From: Prorocentrum cordatum
Lineage: Eukaryota; Sar; Dinophyceae; Prorocentrales; Prorocentraceae
DNA length: 64,000 nt
NCBI GenBank assembly: GCA_963575745.1
Contig: CAUYUJ010016138.1
Location: forward strand, 853,989 to 917,988
Reading direction: 5' to 3'
Shown: positions 10,022 to 20,974 of the stretch, piece by piece
Numbering within the stretch: position 1 is the first letter of the stretch
How the letters are laid out: each line of letters begins with the position of its first letter
The notes under the pieces: model-generated
Database searches by the model: none
Seen by the model: the letters and a program-made list of their open reading frames with translations, nothing else
What the model was told of the DNA's origin: nothing
Translations under genes and position numbers: made by a program

Positions 10022-10320
10022 GGACGGGGTCATGGACGCGAAGCAGCGCCAGATGGCCTTGAGATCTCTCGGGTTCCGCTGCCTCAAGCACGACTACGTG
10101 CAGCCGCCTCTGAGCGAGAAGCACAAGCCGTGTGGGGGACTTCGACTCCTCGTGAAGGACAAGGAGCGCCTGGACAAGTCCGTGGTGATCGCCTACCTTG
10201 ACAACTTCGCGGGAAGCGTGTTTGACTACGACGGCAGATGGAAGTCTGAGGCCTACTACGTCGACCAGGTCGAGGCTCTGGCCAAGGCTCGGGGACTGGG
10301 ACCTTCAACGCCGACACAGG
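10022..10320 (+). CDS. Exon-like coding block, unknown product
   Basis: The frame through GACGGGGTC ATG GAC reads MDAKQRQMALRSLGFRCLKH, then CGGLRLLVKDKERLDKSVV, YLDNFAGSVFDYDG and YYVDQVEALAKARGLG. Third positions are strongly G/C and the residues are balanced and non-repetitive, unlike nearby sequence. A candidate acceptor lies just upstream (CAGCCCGACAG at about 10011-10021). The ATG at 10032 is a possible start, but the block could equally be an internal exon. The 3' limit is unclear: by 10330-10390 the translation degrades and runs into a G-run. I do not recognise the domain. It is one of the most convincing coding pieces in the window. Confidence 0.55.
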
Positions 10321-10523
10321 ATGTCGGCCAGGCCCCTTGTGGGCCCAGCGCGGCCAGACAGACCCTCCTGGCCTGGCTTCTTTTTTGGGGGGGAAGTGTC
10401 ATGGCAAGATTGTCTCTACGGTAGGTTCGCGTCCTGTCGACCGGCGGCATTCTCGTTTTTGGTACTGCTGACGATTGAACACCGCCAACGACCCAGAATC
10501 GGTCAGTGTTGAACGAATTGACA

Positions 10524-10728
10524 GTTCTCGAAGGAGAAAAACGCCATAGACATAAACTTTTGGCGTTCCGCGCGGATTTCTTGGATCCTCGCTGGATACC
10601 CTCAGCGGCGCCTCCGGTGCCGCCCCTGGCGCGCGGAGCGCACCAGGGAGGGGGGGCCGACGCAGATCCCAGAAATCCGCGCGGAGCGCGCCACACAAAT
10701 TTATCATTATGGCGTTTTTTCCTCCTAG
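10524..10728 (+). mobile_element. Family A foldback element, copy 3
   Basis: Left end TTCTCGAAGGAGAAAAACGC, CATAGACATAAACTTTTGG, CGTTCCGCGCGGATTTC. The right end mirrors it through ATTTATCATTATGGCG to TTTTTTCCTCC. This copy keeps both outer ends, so it shows that the terminal repeats are about 60 bases long. Confidence 0.9.
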
Positions 10729-10851
10729 TGTCAGGAGCCAAAGCAAGGGGCGGCAGGATGCGAACCCGCGGTACACTGATTCGGTGTCCCGGAAGAGCGT
10801 GTGGCGAGTCTCTGCGTCCGCGCACGGCTGGGGGGGCGAGCACCAGCAGGG

Positions 10852-10930
10852 AGAGGAGGAGGAGGAGGAGGAGGAGGAGGAGGAGGAGGAGGAGGAGGAG
10901 GGGGAGGAGGAGGAGGAGGAGGAGGAGGAC
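10852..10930 (+). repeat. GGA microsatellite, left border of unit G1
   Basis: GAG/GGA triplets with one GGG interruption. It abuts the family G unit at GACCAGTGTAAACCC. Confidence 0.95.
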
Positions 10931-11667
10931 CAGTGTAAACCCAAAAGTCATCAACGATGTTGGAGTAAACCCCTACAAGCTCCCTCTACATAAGCTCCCA
11001 CAACGGTTCATTTTCCATTGATGGAACTACCTCGTTGGAAGACACCCGAATGAAGACCCCCAAGCATGCGAAAACATTGTTCTCGAGATTCTTACGCCAC
11101 GGATCAACCTGATTGTTACGTCTTGACGATCCTGAATCGTGCCAGAACGCCATTCCTAGGACTTCAGTACATAGAACTGACGCAGTTGTTGCGCACGCAT
11201 CGTCCTGAACCCTTCCAAAACACCATTGCTGGTGCGTTTATGATGGGAATCCGTGGAACTCTTGAACATGCTATAAGCGAATGCGCGCAGCGCTAAGGCC
11301 AGAGCCGCAAAACAAGTGTGCGCCGCGCTAAGGCGAGAGTCACATTTTGAAAACCACTCGCCCTCAATCCCGGGAACTCTTGCAAATGATTAAAACGAAT
11401 GCGCGCCGCGCTAAGGCGAGAGCCACATTTTGAAAACCACCCGTCTTCAATCCGTGAAGCCCTTGCAAATGTTCGACAGGAATGTGCGCCGCGCTAAGGC
11501 GAGAGCCACATTTAGAAAACGACCCGCCCTCCATCTGTGAAACTGTTGCCAACGTTTAGGCTTCGGAGCCTCACATGGTGAGGAAGTCTCAGGCGAAACG
11601 CCCGGCCCGCTCTAAAAACTGGCCTCGGGGTGCGAAAGGGAGAAGTTCTTTGCAAGGAAAAGGAACG
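10931..11667 (+). mobile_element. Family G unit, copy 1
   Basis: Starts ACCAGTGTAAACCCAAAAGT, runs through CCACAACGGTTCATTTTCC and GATCAACCTGATTG, then a tandem array, and ends GGCGAAACGCCCGGCCCGC and GGCCTCGGGGTGCGA. The same order occurs inverted at 52511-53348 and 53401-54105. In every copy both borders are GGA/TCC microsatellites. No frame has coding character and no terminal inverted repeat is obvious. Confidence 0.8.
11289..11545 (+). repeat. 83-bp tandem repeat inside unit G1
   Basis: GCGCTAAGGCGAGAGCCACA occurs at 11325 (with one change), 11408 and 11491, an exact 83-base spacing, with an incomplete unit at 11290. Each unit then has TTTTGAAAACCACCCG, TCAATCC and CTTGCAAATG. The same units occur inverted in copies 2 and 3. 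Confidence 0.9.
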
Positions 11668-11893
11668 GAGGAGGAGGAGGAGGAGGAGGAGGAGGAGGAG
11701 AAGGAGGAGGAGAAGAAGGGAGGAGGGAGGAAGGAGGAGGGAGGAGGGAGGAGGGAGGAGGAAGGAGGAGGAGGGAGGGAGGTGGAGGAGGAGGAGGAGG
11801 AGGAGGAGGAGGAAAGGGAGGAGGAGGAGGAGGAGGAGGAGGAGGAGGAAAGGGAGGAGGAGGAGGAGGAGGAGGAAGAGGGAGGAGGAGGAG
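11668..11893 (+). repeat. GGA microsatellite, right border of unit G1
   Basis: GGA triplets mixed with GGAGGGA heptamers and GAAAGGGAG interruptions. Confidence 0.95.
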
Positions 11894-12349
11894 GCTGCAG
11901 AGCTTCTTGCGCATTTCACAGCGTTTGTCCCTCCGTGGGGCCTCGCCTCTCGTCCGTGAGATATCGCCTCGTATGCCCCGGGCGGCGCCTGGCGGCTCCC
12001 GAGGCGTTCTGGGGTCTCGGCCCGGGCTGTTCGACCCCCCCGAGGTGTTTGAAGCACGCGTGCGCTGCACCACGCTGGAGTGGGCCCCGCAGGGAGTCCA
12101 CTCGTGGCTCGGCGCGTGAGCGTCGCTCTCGTGCCCTTTGGGACCCCTCCGAGGCCAGCGCGCACTCTGAGGTCCGACGCAGCGGAGAGGAGGCAGCACC
12201 GTGGAGCACCACGGCCGCGGCCCCAGACCCCATCTCTCCGCGCCTCCTCATCGGGCTGGATCGATCTGTGAGGGCCCCAGGGCCCGACGCAGGGCGAAAA
12301 TGCCCGGCTCGAAGACATTGAGACTTCAGGATCGCAGGGCACCACCAGG
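11894..12349. other. GC-rich stretch, no supported gene
   Basis: Several overlapping open frames on both strands, none with a clear coding signature and no family repeat recognised. Confidence 0.35.
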
Positions 12350-12496
12350 GTTGAGCCGGGCGTGTCCCTCTACAGGGAGAGTATTCAAACAATAGAAGAC
12401 AAATAGTTTGGGGAAGATGTTTTGACTATGTTTGGCAGTGTTTGTTTAAACTATGTTTCGTGCAAGATCCACCTGTAGGAGGACATGCCCGACCTG
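12350..12496 (+). mobile_element. Family E terminal-repeat element, copy 1
   Basis: Left end GTTGAGCCGGGCGTGTCCCT. Right end CCTGTAGGAGGACATGCCC then GACCTGAC. The interior is AT-richer, with TTTGACTATGTTTGGCAGTG. The ends are inverted repeats of about 30 bases with mismatches. It resembles a MITE. Confidence 0.8.
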
Positions 12497-12865
12497 ACAC
12501 CAGGGAGGCCCGCAGCGCTCCACAGGAGCGCGCACGCCCCGGCAGCGTTCCCCCCACAGGCGGACTTCGTGGAGACCACCCGCGAGCTGCCGTGGTGACG
12601 TCTCCGAGCGTCCGCGAGCGCCCGAGGCGGCCTCGGGCTAGCGGGGGGCACTCGACGACCAGAGAACGGCAGAAGCCCAGGAGGGACACATCGGCACAAC
12701 CAAGACGAAATGCTGATTTCTAGGAGCAGGTGGGAACATAGAGCAAAGGGAGGGGAAGAGGAACACCCAGGACAGATTCGAACAGATATAGGGTCCTGGA
12801 ATGTTAGTCGATGTACCAGTGTGTGTGTGTGTGTGTGTGTGTGAAAGTGTGTCCCTGGGCCCCTT
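12497..12865. other. No gene; GT run near the end
   Basis: Mixed GC-rich sequence. A pure GT dinucleotide run lies at about 12819-12843 and abuts family A copy 4. Confidence 0.5.
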
Positions 12866-13040
12866 TGTAAGCCTCTAACTTCTCGGAGGTCCGCCTCGAT
12901 TTTTTGGATCGGCGTTGGGCCCCTCTGGCAGCGCCTCTGGCGCCGCCCCTGGTGCGCTCCGCGCCCCGGGGAGGGGTGTTCAGCATGGATCCAAGAAATC
13001 CGCGCGGACCTCTGAGAAATTGTTATCATGCCGTTTATCG
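12866..13040 (+). mobile_element. Family A foldback element, copy 4
   Basis: Left arm CTTCTCGGAGGTCCGCCTCG then TTTTTTGGATCGGCG. Right arm GATCCAAGAAATCCGCGCGG then ACCTCTGAGAAATTG. The central palindromes are partly degraded (GGCGCCGCCCCTGGTGCGC). It is the most diverged full copy. Confidence 0.8.
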
Positions 13041-13137
13041 GTCGCAAATCGGGGAAGCCTTGTATGTTCTCGTAGCTCCGCTTTCCGATTACATCAGCTT
13101 GCGCTAGCGTCTGATAGCCGATGAGAAATCAGAGAAA

Positions 13138-13290
13138 GGGCCGACTCAGCGTCGATCGGCATCTATCAGTGCCGGTTAGCATTGATTTAGCGCCGATTGC
13201 TGTTGACAAGTGTCGAGTAGCGTCGGTCGGCGTCTATTCGCGAGAGACAGCAAGACGGCATGGGAGGCTCCGGCGAGTTGCCACCGAAGG
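13138..13290 (+). repeat. Family N block, copy 1
   Basis: About ten-base words of AGCGTCGAT type (TCAGCGTCGATCGGC, GTAGCGTCGGTCGGC), then CGCGAGAGACAGCAAGACGG, CATGGGAGGCTCC and GAGTTGCC. The same order is at 34090-34260, and a short piece is at 61010-61050. Confidence 0.6.
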
Positions 13291-13596
13291 AGTCCCGAAG
13301 GAATCGAGACGAGGCTGCTCCATAATCTCCTCAACTCTTCGTGCAGTCCCACCAGCCCGTCGAGAAGTGATCCCGCCGTTTGTTCCTCCAGGGTCTCTGC
13401 GCGCGCGCAACGGCCCGCGGGGTGCCTTCCCGACAGGGGCCCGCCGCCGGGGGCTCGCGCGGGCCTCGTGCGCCACGCTTCAGGCGGGCGTGCAGGCCCA
13501 CGGTCCGCAGGAGAGGGCACCTCTGCGCCACCGCCGGGGGGGCCGTCCTGTGGGCCTCGGGGCGACGTGCCCGCCTTCAGGGGCCACGTCCCCAGA
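13291..13596. other. GC-rich stretch, no supported gene
   Basis: Open frames on both strands without coding pattern. It ends in a TCC tract. Confidence 0.35.
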
Positions 13597-13740
13597 CCTC
13601 CTCGCTCCTCCTCCTCCTGCTCCTCCTCCTCCTTCTCCTTCTCCGTCCTCCTCCTCCTCCTCCTCCTCCTCCTCCTCCTCCTCCTCCTCCTCCTCCTCCT
13701 CCTCCTCCTCCTCCTCCTCCTCCTCCTCCTCCTCCTCCTC
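13597..13740 (-). repeat. TCC microsatellite
   Basis: After an irregular start (TCCTGCTCCTCC, TTCTCC) the tract is pure TCC from about 13647 to 13740. Confidence 0.95.
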
Positions 13741-13920
13741 GCGTTGTGAAAAACAACAACGACGGGAGGTGTTTCGCTGTTTTTGGCCTCCGGGGTCCTT
13801 CCCGGGCCTCGGGACTGTCAAAAAACGACTCGGGATGAAAAACCGGCCCCTGGGAAGGGGTCCAGACCTCTGGGGGTCGACGTTTTGAACAAATCACGAC
13901 GTCGGGGGTCTGGGTCAGGG
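13741..13920 (+). mobile_element. Family D dispersed repeat, copy 2
   Basis: One of the best full copies: CGTTGTGAAAAAC and ACGACGGGAGGTGTTTCGC at the left, GGCCTCGGGACTGTCAAAAA and ACGACTCGGGATGAAAAACC in the middle, then CAGACCTCTGGGGGTCGACG and CACGACGTCGGGGGTC. It is joined directly to a TCC tract. Confidence 0.7.
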
Positions 13921-14077
13921 GGGAGGGGGCCTCAGGTATGCCCCCCGAGCATAGCAAGACCTGCCGCGCGCTGGTGGCTGGGCTGCCAGGGGCCATGGGT
14001 GTTCTGCCTGCCTGCTTTTGTGTGTACGCCCCGTGCAGGGGCAACGTCAGGGGGGGCGTGGACTCAGGGGGGAACGC

Positions 14078-14245
14078 ATCGAGCCCCAATCACCCACTGA
14101 TCGCCGATGGGGGCCCGACTGCCACACCCCGCCCAGGAACATGCGGATACGTCATTGGGGGCCTATCGCCGATCCATCGGCGATGCATCGCCGATTCCAG
14201 GTCGACGTTCCCCCACCAAGGCTGGTCCTCCCTTACCGTTGCCCC
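14078..14245 (+). repeat. Family C block, copy 1
   Basis: Shared with 44905-45085: GATCGCCGAT, GCCACACCCCGCCCAGGAA, GGGCCTATCGCCGATC, then TCGGCGATGCATCGCCG, CCAGGTCGACGTTCCCCC and GTTGCCCCTCGC. The inner words overlap in sequence with family B. Confidence 0.65.
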
Positions 14246-15343
14246 TCGCTTCTGCATCACCCAGGAGTTGGGGTTAGGGGGCCGAGCGGTCTTACGCCAT
14301 CCCTGTCTGGATGCGTGTCTGAAGCGGGCTTCCGTGGTAAGGACTCTCGATGTGGAGTTTCCACTCCTGAAAAATGGTTGTTGATCCCCCCTCTGGTGCA
14401 CCTTGTGTGTTCTGCAATTCAAGTGCCTTTTGCTTTTTGCAAGGGACAATCGCCCTTGTAAGACTATGGAATGTCCTTGGCCCCCACAACGGCTTCCGCC
14501 TGATACTTCCTTGCAATAGGTTGAGAGATCGGGCTTTCGTTCGGGACTGCATTTCAGTGTGTCTTGGAATCGCGCCCTTGCCAGAGACGCCCTCACGATT
14601 TACTCCACGAATCGCTTTTTCGGTGCTCTGGAATAGCGCTTTGGCGCTGACATGTCTCAGAATTGACTCGGGAGCCGCGCTTTCACCTGCGACTGCCTTG
14701 TCATCTCCTCTTGCTAATCTGCATCCGATGAAGAAACAATCGCTACGATAGGGACTTTGGAGGGGACAATGAAGTTCGGCCTCTCCGCCCGTTGTGGCTT
14801 TTGGGCCACACTCAATCCCGTGGACACAGATGCAAGGGTTAAGGGGTTGGGCTGCTTCATTCTCCGCGGGTTCTCTTTAAATCCCTCTCGCCCTCCCTCT
14901 TCTCCCTCCTTCCCTCTGGCGCCCTCCCCTCCTATCTCTATTCCTCTCCACTCCCTTCCTCCTTGTTCTCTCGTTGTTCATCATTTCTATTATTACTTGT
15001 CTAAGGGTTTGGCCAGTCATTCTCGCGGCAAGGACGGAGGCTGTGCCCCCCAAAGGGGGTTACGATCAAAGACGAAGAGGGCGGGGATTGTTCTTTGGGG
15101 GGATACGTGTCGAGTGACACGCGATAGTGTTTACACAACGACAGGCATTACAATCATGGTTCTTAGTGGTCGTAGTATCAGGGTTCGTTGCATTGTCATT
15201 ATGTGTAGTATCATGCTGAGTAGCGTTAGTCGCATTAATAATGTTAAGCGTAGTATCGCTGTAAGTAAAAAATAAGTATTACTAAAGTTGTTGTTGCTGT
15301 TGTAGAGTTCTCATTCTTGAAACAAAATTATTGTTGGTCCACC
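14246..15343 (+). repeat. Family F cluster, first segment
   Basis: A ladder of degenerate units of about 45-50 bases: a pyrimidine-rich TTCCTTGCAAT-type word, then GGAATCGCGC, then CTTTCGC. It is followed by an AT-richer tail with ACGATCAAAGACGAAGAGGG and GATACGTGTCGAGTGACACG. Open frames exist only because the ladder lacks stops. Many sites in this cluster share this order, so it is probably an ancient repeat with internal subrepeats. Confidence 0.6.
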
Positions 15344-16656
15344 CCACCCGTGCACCTTGTGTTTTGTCCATTCGGTTGCCCCCTCTCGGGGCTGGCACCT
15401 GCTTTCTTATCAGGGAGAGTCTTCCTGCTCAAACTGTGCCCCTAGCCCCCTGGCGACAACAGCAACGACTCCCGCCTGATACGTCCTCACATTGTATTCC
15501 GATATCGCGCTCTCGCACAGGAGTTCCTTCCAACTTATGCAGGAATCGTGCTCTCGCGTTGGACTTCCTCGCAATTTATTCACGCGCCGCGCGCACGACA
15601 CTCAAGAATCACGTTCTCGTTTTTGCTTTTTCCTCGATTTACTTGGGAATCGCGCTGTCGCCTCAGATTTCCTTGCGCTTCATGCGTGATTCATGATTCA
15701 GCAACCCGCCTGCTCGACCTGGCCGCCTGGGCCCGCCTTCCCGACTCGCCCATTAGGGTCTGGCCGTCAGATCTGCCCGTCCGGTCTTGCCACGTGTTTT
15801 TTGTTTCTAGCTCCCGTCCTTCCAGTTTTTGTCGTGCTCCCTCCTTCTCCCTCCCCCTTCCCTCCGTCTTCGCTTCCCCTGCCTCAGGGGCTGCGCGAAA
15901 TACACGTCGAGGGCAAGGGAGATATACCCCCAAGGGGGTACGGTCGAAGACGAAGAGGGCGGTCATCGAGGGTTTGGGATTTACGTGTCGAATGGCACGC
16001 GAGCAGATAGGAGCGAACAGTGTTAAAGAGGTGTTCTTGAGCCTCTATTGCTAAACAACTGGTATTGCTGGGCATCCTGAATGCGCTTTCGCGCTCTCGC
16101 CCAGGCGCCGGCTGCATTTGAAAATGAGACTCACGCTCAGGCGTTCTGGGGGTGCGCCAAAATCGTTCCCCAACAACAGCAACAATCATTTTAAGACTGC
16201 TCGCTCTTATCTGTTCGCGTGTTATTCAATATGCATATCCCAATCCCTGGATACCTGCCTTCTTCGTTTTCGATCGTACTCCCTTTTGGGGGGTAGATTC
16301 GTTCCCTGCCACGTGTGGTTGGTAAAGCCCTTGAAAACGAAGGGTAACAGATAAAGGGGTATAGTGAGGACGAAGGGATCGGAGGACGGGAGGGGAGGGG
16401 CAAGAAGGAGGGAGGACGATGATTTGCGCTTTGAGTGGCGGTTCAGATTGCGCCATGGCTTTCGCCAGCCATTCCAACACAGGTTAACAATAAGTTTCGC
16501 CATTGGGTCGCGCCATAAACAGCGCCACGTGCCACCCTCTTGAAAGAATAGATCGTGGATACCCCCACGGGGGGACGTACAGCTGCGAACGGGTGTCAGA
16601 AACAAATTTCGTGGAACCCTGAAAAGCAGCGGGATGTTGGGAGAGTGGGGCGGAAG
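15344..16656 (+). repeat. 1.3-kb tandem duplication, unit 1
   Basis: Begins CCGTGCACCTTGTGTTTTGT and ends CGGAAGG, where unit 2 restarts with the same words. Content in order: a ladder of AATCGCGCTCTCGC units; a block with TGCTCGACCTGGCCGCC; then TACGGTCGAAGACGAAGAGG and GAATGGCACGCGAGCAGATA; then an inverted partner with CTCGCTCTTATCTGTTCGCG and TCGTTTTCGATCGTACTCCC. It has a 37-base insertion (near 16106-16142) absent from unit 2. Confidence 0.9.
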
Positions 16657-17925
16657 GCCCGTGCACCTTGTGTTTTGTCCATTCGGTTGCCCCCCATCGG
16701 GGCTGGCACCTGCTTTCTTATCAGGGAGAGTCTTCCTGCTCAAACTGTGCCCCTAGCCCCCTGGCGACAACAGCAACGACTCCCGCCTGATACGTCCTCA
16801 CATTGTATTCCGATATCGCGCTCTCGCACAGGAGTTCCTTCCAACTTATGCAGGAATCGTGCTCTCGCGTTGGACTTCCTCGCAATTTATTCACGCGCCG
16901 CGCGCGCGACATTCAAGAATCACGTTCTCGTTTTGACTTTTTCCTCGATTTACTTGGGAATCGCGCTGTCGCCTCAGATTTCCTTGCGCTTCATGCGTGA
17001 TTCATGCTTCAGCAACCCGCCTGCTCGACCTGGCCGCCTGGGCCCGCCCTCCCGACTCGCCCATTAGGGTCTGGCCGCCAGATCTGCCCGTCCGGTCTTG
17101 CCACGTGTTTTTTGTTTCTAGCTCCCGTCCTTCCAGTTTCTGTCGTGCTCCATCCTGCTCCGTCCCCCTTCCCTCCGTCTTCGCTTCCCCTGCCTCAGGG
17201 GCTGCGCGAAATACACGTCGAGGGCAAGGGAGATATACCCCCAAGGGGGTACGGTCGAAGACGAAGAGGGCGGTCATCGAGGGTTTGGGATTTACGTGTC
17301 GAATGGCACGCGAGCAGATAGGAGCGAACAGTGTTAAAGAGGTGCTCTTGAGCCTCTATTACTAAACAACAGGTATTGCTGGACATCCTGAATGCGCTTT
17401 CGCGCTCTCGCCCAGGCGTTCCGGGGGTGCGCCAAAACCGTTCCCCAACAACAACAATCATTTCAATACTGTTCGCTCTTATCTGTTCGCGTGTTATTCA
17501 ATATGCATATCCCAAACCCTGGAAGCCTGCCTTCTTCGTTTTCGATCGTACTCCCTTTTGGGGGGTATATTCGTTCCCTGCCACACGTGGTTGGTGAAGC
17601 CCTTGAAAACGAAGGGTAACAGATAAAGGGGTATAGTGAGGACGAAGGGATCGGAGGACGGGAGGGGAGGGGCAAGAAGGAGGGAGGACGATGATTTGCG
17701 CTTTGAGTGGCGGTTCAGATTGCGCCATGGCTTTCGCCAGCCATTCCAACACAGGTTAACAATAAGTTTCGCCATGGGTCGCGCCATAATCAACGCCACG
17801 TGCCACCCTCTTGAAAGAACAGATCGTGGATACCCCCACGGGGGGACGTACAGCTGCGAACTGGTGTCAGAAACAAATTTCCTGGAACCCTGAAAAGCAG
17901 CGGGATGTTGGGAGAGTGGGGCGGA
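16657..17925 (+). repeat. 1.3-kb tandem duplication, unit 2
   Basis: Near-identical to unit 1 along its whole length, differing by scattered substitutions and small indels. The duplication looks recent. It ends where GGGGCGGAAGGATTGTTCG diverges from the unit 1/unit 2 junction. Confidence 0.9.
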
Positions 17926-18177
17926 AGGATTGTTCGAACTGCAACCGTGTCGAGAGGAGCGCGGGGATGTGGAGTGGATCGGGATGGAGTGGACAAGAGT
18001 AGGGTCTCAGGAGGAGGAGCGGCAACGAGTGGAGAAGAGGAACCGGGAGGAGTGCGGCGGAACGGGGGGCGCACGGAGGAATCTGGAGGAGGGGCTGGGA
18101 ATAATTTGGGAGAAATGCGGAATGCGAGCGGGAAGGGGTGGAGATTGTTGGCCCCCTCTCTCGCCGAAGGGCAGAGA

Positions 18178-18500
18178 GGGGGCCACGAAAGGCGACGGCG
18201 GGGCCACGAAGGGCATGCATATGGGGCCACGACGGTTGCGAACGAGCGGGGGCCACGAAGGGCATTCGTATATGGGGCCACAAAGGCAAAGGGCGACAGC
18301 GGGGCCACTGAAGGCAGCAAACGGGCCGCGAAGGGCAGCGAGAGGGCCACGAAGGGCGACAGCGGGGCTACGAAGGGCATATACTGCGGGGCCACACGGG
18401 GCAGCGACGTGGCCGCTGAGGGCAGCAACGGGGCCACGAAGGGCAGCGAGCGAAGGCGACCGCGGAACCAACACGGGCAGCGAGGGGCATCGAAGGTGGG
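18178..18500 (+). repeat. GGGGCCACGAAGGGC minisatellite
   Basis: Units of GGGGCCACGAAGGGCA and relatives (GCCACTGAAGGCAGC, GCTACGAAGGGC), spaced about 21-30 bases. Every frame is open. The minus frames give Val/Ala/Pro/Phe-rich translations that are not credible as protein. Confidence 0.8.
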
Positions 18501-18599
18501 CGAAGGGCAGCGAGCGGCGACTGCAGTCCCTAACGGGCTGGTCGGGCGGGCAGGCCCACACGGGCGGGTCGAGAGGGCGGGTCGTTGAAGCGCAAATTC

Positions 18600-18965
18600 T
18601 GCTTGAACCGCCAGGCAATGTGCAGCGGGAGCGCGATTCCTCAGTGTCGAGGAGCGGCATCTGGAAAAATTGTAAGGAAGTATCAGGCGGGAGCCGCGAT
18701 GCGGCTGTAAGTCCCGAAGAAGTCCCATGCGAGAGCGCGATTCTTCAATATATTGTGAGGAAGTATCAAGCGGGAGCCACTATCTGGTGGTAAATTGTAA
18801 GGAAATCCAGAGCGAGAGCGCGATTCTTCAATAAATTGTAAGGACGTATCAGGCGGGAGCCGTTGATGTTGTTGTAAACCGGGGGCCAACGACATAGTTT
18901 GACCCTCAAGACTTTCCTTGGTAAAAAAACAAGGTGCGAGCCCCGGGAAGGGCACTTAAACCGAA
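18600..18965 (-). repeat. Family F, inverted segment
   Basis: Here the ladder reads in reverse: AGGAAGTATCAGGCGGGAGC, GAGAGCGCGATTCTTCAAT. Two internal copies of AAGTATCA-GCGGGAGCC occur at 18676 and 18757, and a third (ACGTATCAGGCGGGAGCC) at 18844. Confidence 0.75.
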
Positions 18966-19890
18966 AAAACAATGTGCACCGGACGGGGGGGATCAACAAT
19001 CATTATTCTTCAGAAGTGAGAGTGCAACAACAGCAACGCTCCGGCTCGATACTTCCTCTTTTCTCACTCGGGTCCAGGGCTCTTGCGTGCCCCCCAAAGC
19101 CGACTTCCCCACAACATCGGCGCTCCCGCTCACTGCTTTTCACCTCAGGACCGGCGTTCGCCTCAGGACCCCCTACAAACAACGACGCTCCCGCTTGATG
19201 CTTCTTCCGTTTCTTCTTCACAATTCCTTCAGACGGCGCCCTTTCGACACTCAGGGGTCACGCTCTCGCTGTGGATTTCTTCACGATGTATTTAGGAGAC
19301 GCGCTGTCGTCCGAGGCTTTCTCTCGAGTCGTGCAGGACGCACGCTTCAGCAACCCGCCTGCTTGACCTCGCCGCCTGGACCCGCTTTCCCGACCCGCCC
19401 GTTAGGGTCTATACGCCCTATCTGCCTCTCTGCTTCTGCCACGTGTTTTCTGCTCCTAGCCCCCCTTCTGCTACCTTCCCTCGTGTTTAATCGTCTTCCC
19501 TCCCCATTGTCTCTTCCTTCCATCCGTCGTCTCTTTCCCTGCCTCAGGGGCTGCAGAAATACACGTTGCAGGTAAGAGAAATATACCCCAAACGGGGGCA
19601 CGATCGAACACAAAACAGTCCCACTGGGCCTCCGCCCCCCGGTTTACAAAGACAGCGGTTCCCGCCTGATATCCTTCCACAATGGATTCCTAAATCGCGC
19701 TCTCGCGCGGGATTTCCAAGCAATTTACATAGGAGTAGTTCTGTCGCGAGGTCTTCCTGACAATTCAGTCAAACGCCGCGCCCTCGACACTCAGGAGTCA
19801 AGCTCTCGCTGTGGATTTCCTCTGGATGTATTTGGGAATCGGACTATCGCTGGACATTTCCTCGGAATTGCTGGTTGCTGGTTGCTGGTT
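18966..19890 (+). repeat. Family F, plus segments
   Basis: The ladder resumes in the plus orientation from about 19020. It continues through TCAGCAACCCGCCTGCTTGA and TACCCCAAACGGGGGCACG, then a second ladder starts at 19650 (GGTTCCCGCCTGATATCC). Confidence 0.7.
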
Positions 19891-19979
19891 GCTGGGGGGG
19901 GGGGGGGTCCGCCCTAGGGAAGAACGCGGGGAACGAGGTCCGGGACCATGGGGCACTCACGCGCGGTTGTTCCTTGTTG

Positions 19980-20135
19980 TTGTTTGTGTTGTGTTGTTGT
20001 TATCGTTGTTGTTGTTGTTGTTGTTGTTGTTAATGGTGATCTTACTGTTGCTGGTGGTGGTGGCGGTGGTGGTGGTGGTGTTGTTGTTGCTGCGGCTGTT
20101 GCTGCTGATGTTGCTGTTGTCGTTGTTGACTGTTC
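19980..20135 (+). repeat. GTT/GGT trinucleotide tract
   Basis: GTT runs flank a GGTGGTGGTGGC core and then become GCTGTTGCT. It interrupts the family F cluster. Confidence 0.85.
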
Positions 20136-20164
20136 ATTTCAAATGACTACTTGTTGTTGATCCC

Positions 20165-20880
20165 CCCGGGCACATGGATTTTTCAATTGAAGTGTCCCTC
20201 CTGGGGCTCGCACCCGGTTGTTTTAAAGGGAAAGTCTTGAGTCTCAGAATTGTGTTGTTGGCTCTCGGCCTACAACAATAACAACAACGGCTCCCGCATG
20301 ATATTTCCTCACAGTGTATTCCCAAATCGCGCTTTCGCGCGGGGCTTCCTCACAATGTACTCAGGAATCGTGCTCTCCCGCGGGACTTCCTCACAATTCA
20401 TTCAGACGCCGCGCCTTCGACACTCAGGAGTCACGATCTCGCTGTGGATTTCCTCGCAATGTTTTAGGGAATCGCGCTATCGCCTGAAACTTACTCGCGA
20501 TCCATGCAGGACGCACGCTTCAGCAAACCGCCTGCTCGACCTGGCCGCCTGGGTCCGCCTTCCCGGCCCGCCCGTTAGGAATTATCCACCCGATCTGCCC
20601 GTCTGGTTCTGCCACGTGTTCTCTTCTCCTAGCCCCCCTTCTGCTACTCTCTCTCGTGTTCCATCCTCGTCCTTACCCCTTGTCCATTCCTTCCATCCGT
20701 CGTCTCTTCCCCTGCCTCAGGGACTGCACGAAATACACGTAGCAGGTAAGGGAGATACGATATACCCGCAAGGGGGTACGATCGAAGACGAAGAGGGCGG
20801 GTATCGAGGATTTGGGATGTACATGTTGAATGGCAGGCGCAGGAACGGATCAGAGCGAACAGTCTTTAAATGATTGCTGT
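20165..20880 (+). repeat. Family F, another full segment
   Basis: Same order as 15344-16050: CTCCCGCATGATATTTCCTC, the GAATCGCGCT ladder, CAGCAAACCGCCTGCTCGAC, TACGATCGAAGACGAAGAGG, GGATTTGGGATGTACATG. A GTT/GAT run follows at 20875-20935. Confidence 0.75.
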
Positions 20881-20974
20881 TGTCATCGTCGTCGATGTTG
20901 TTGCTGTTGTTGTTGCTGTTGTTGTTGATGAATATTGTGGTTCAAGAATACGTTCTATTTATTTCCCTCTCTGG

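Noticed and set aside
10740-10800. tRNA-like B-box (GGGTTCGCATCC) on the minus strand
   Set aside because: A T-arm can be drawn (GCGGG/CCTGC), but the anticodon loop lacks the usual T before the anticodon and no acceptor stem or A-box fits. Possibly a chance match or a decayed tRNA-derived repeat.
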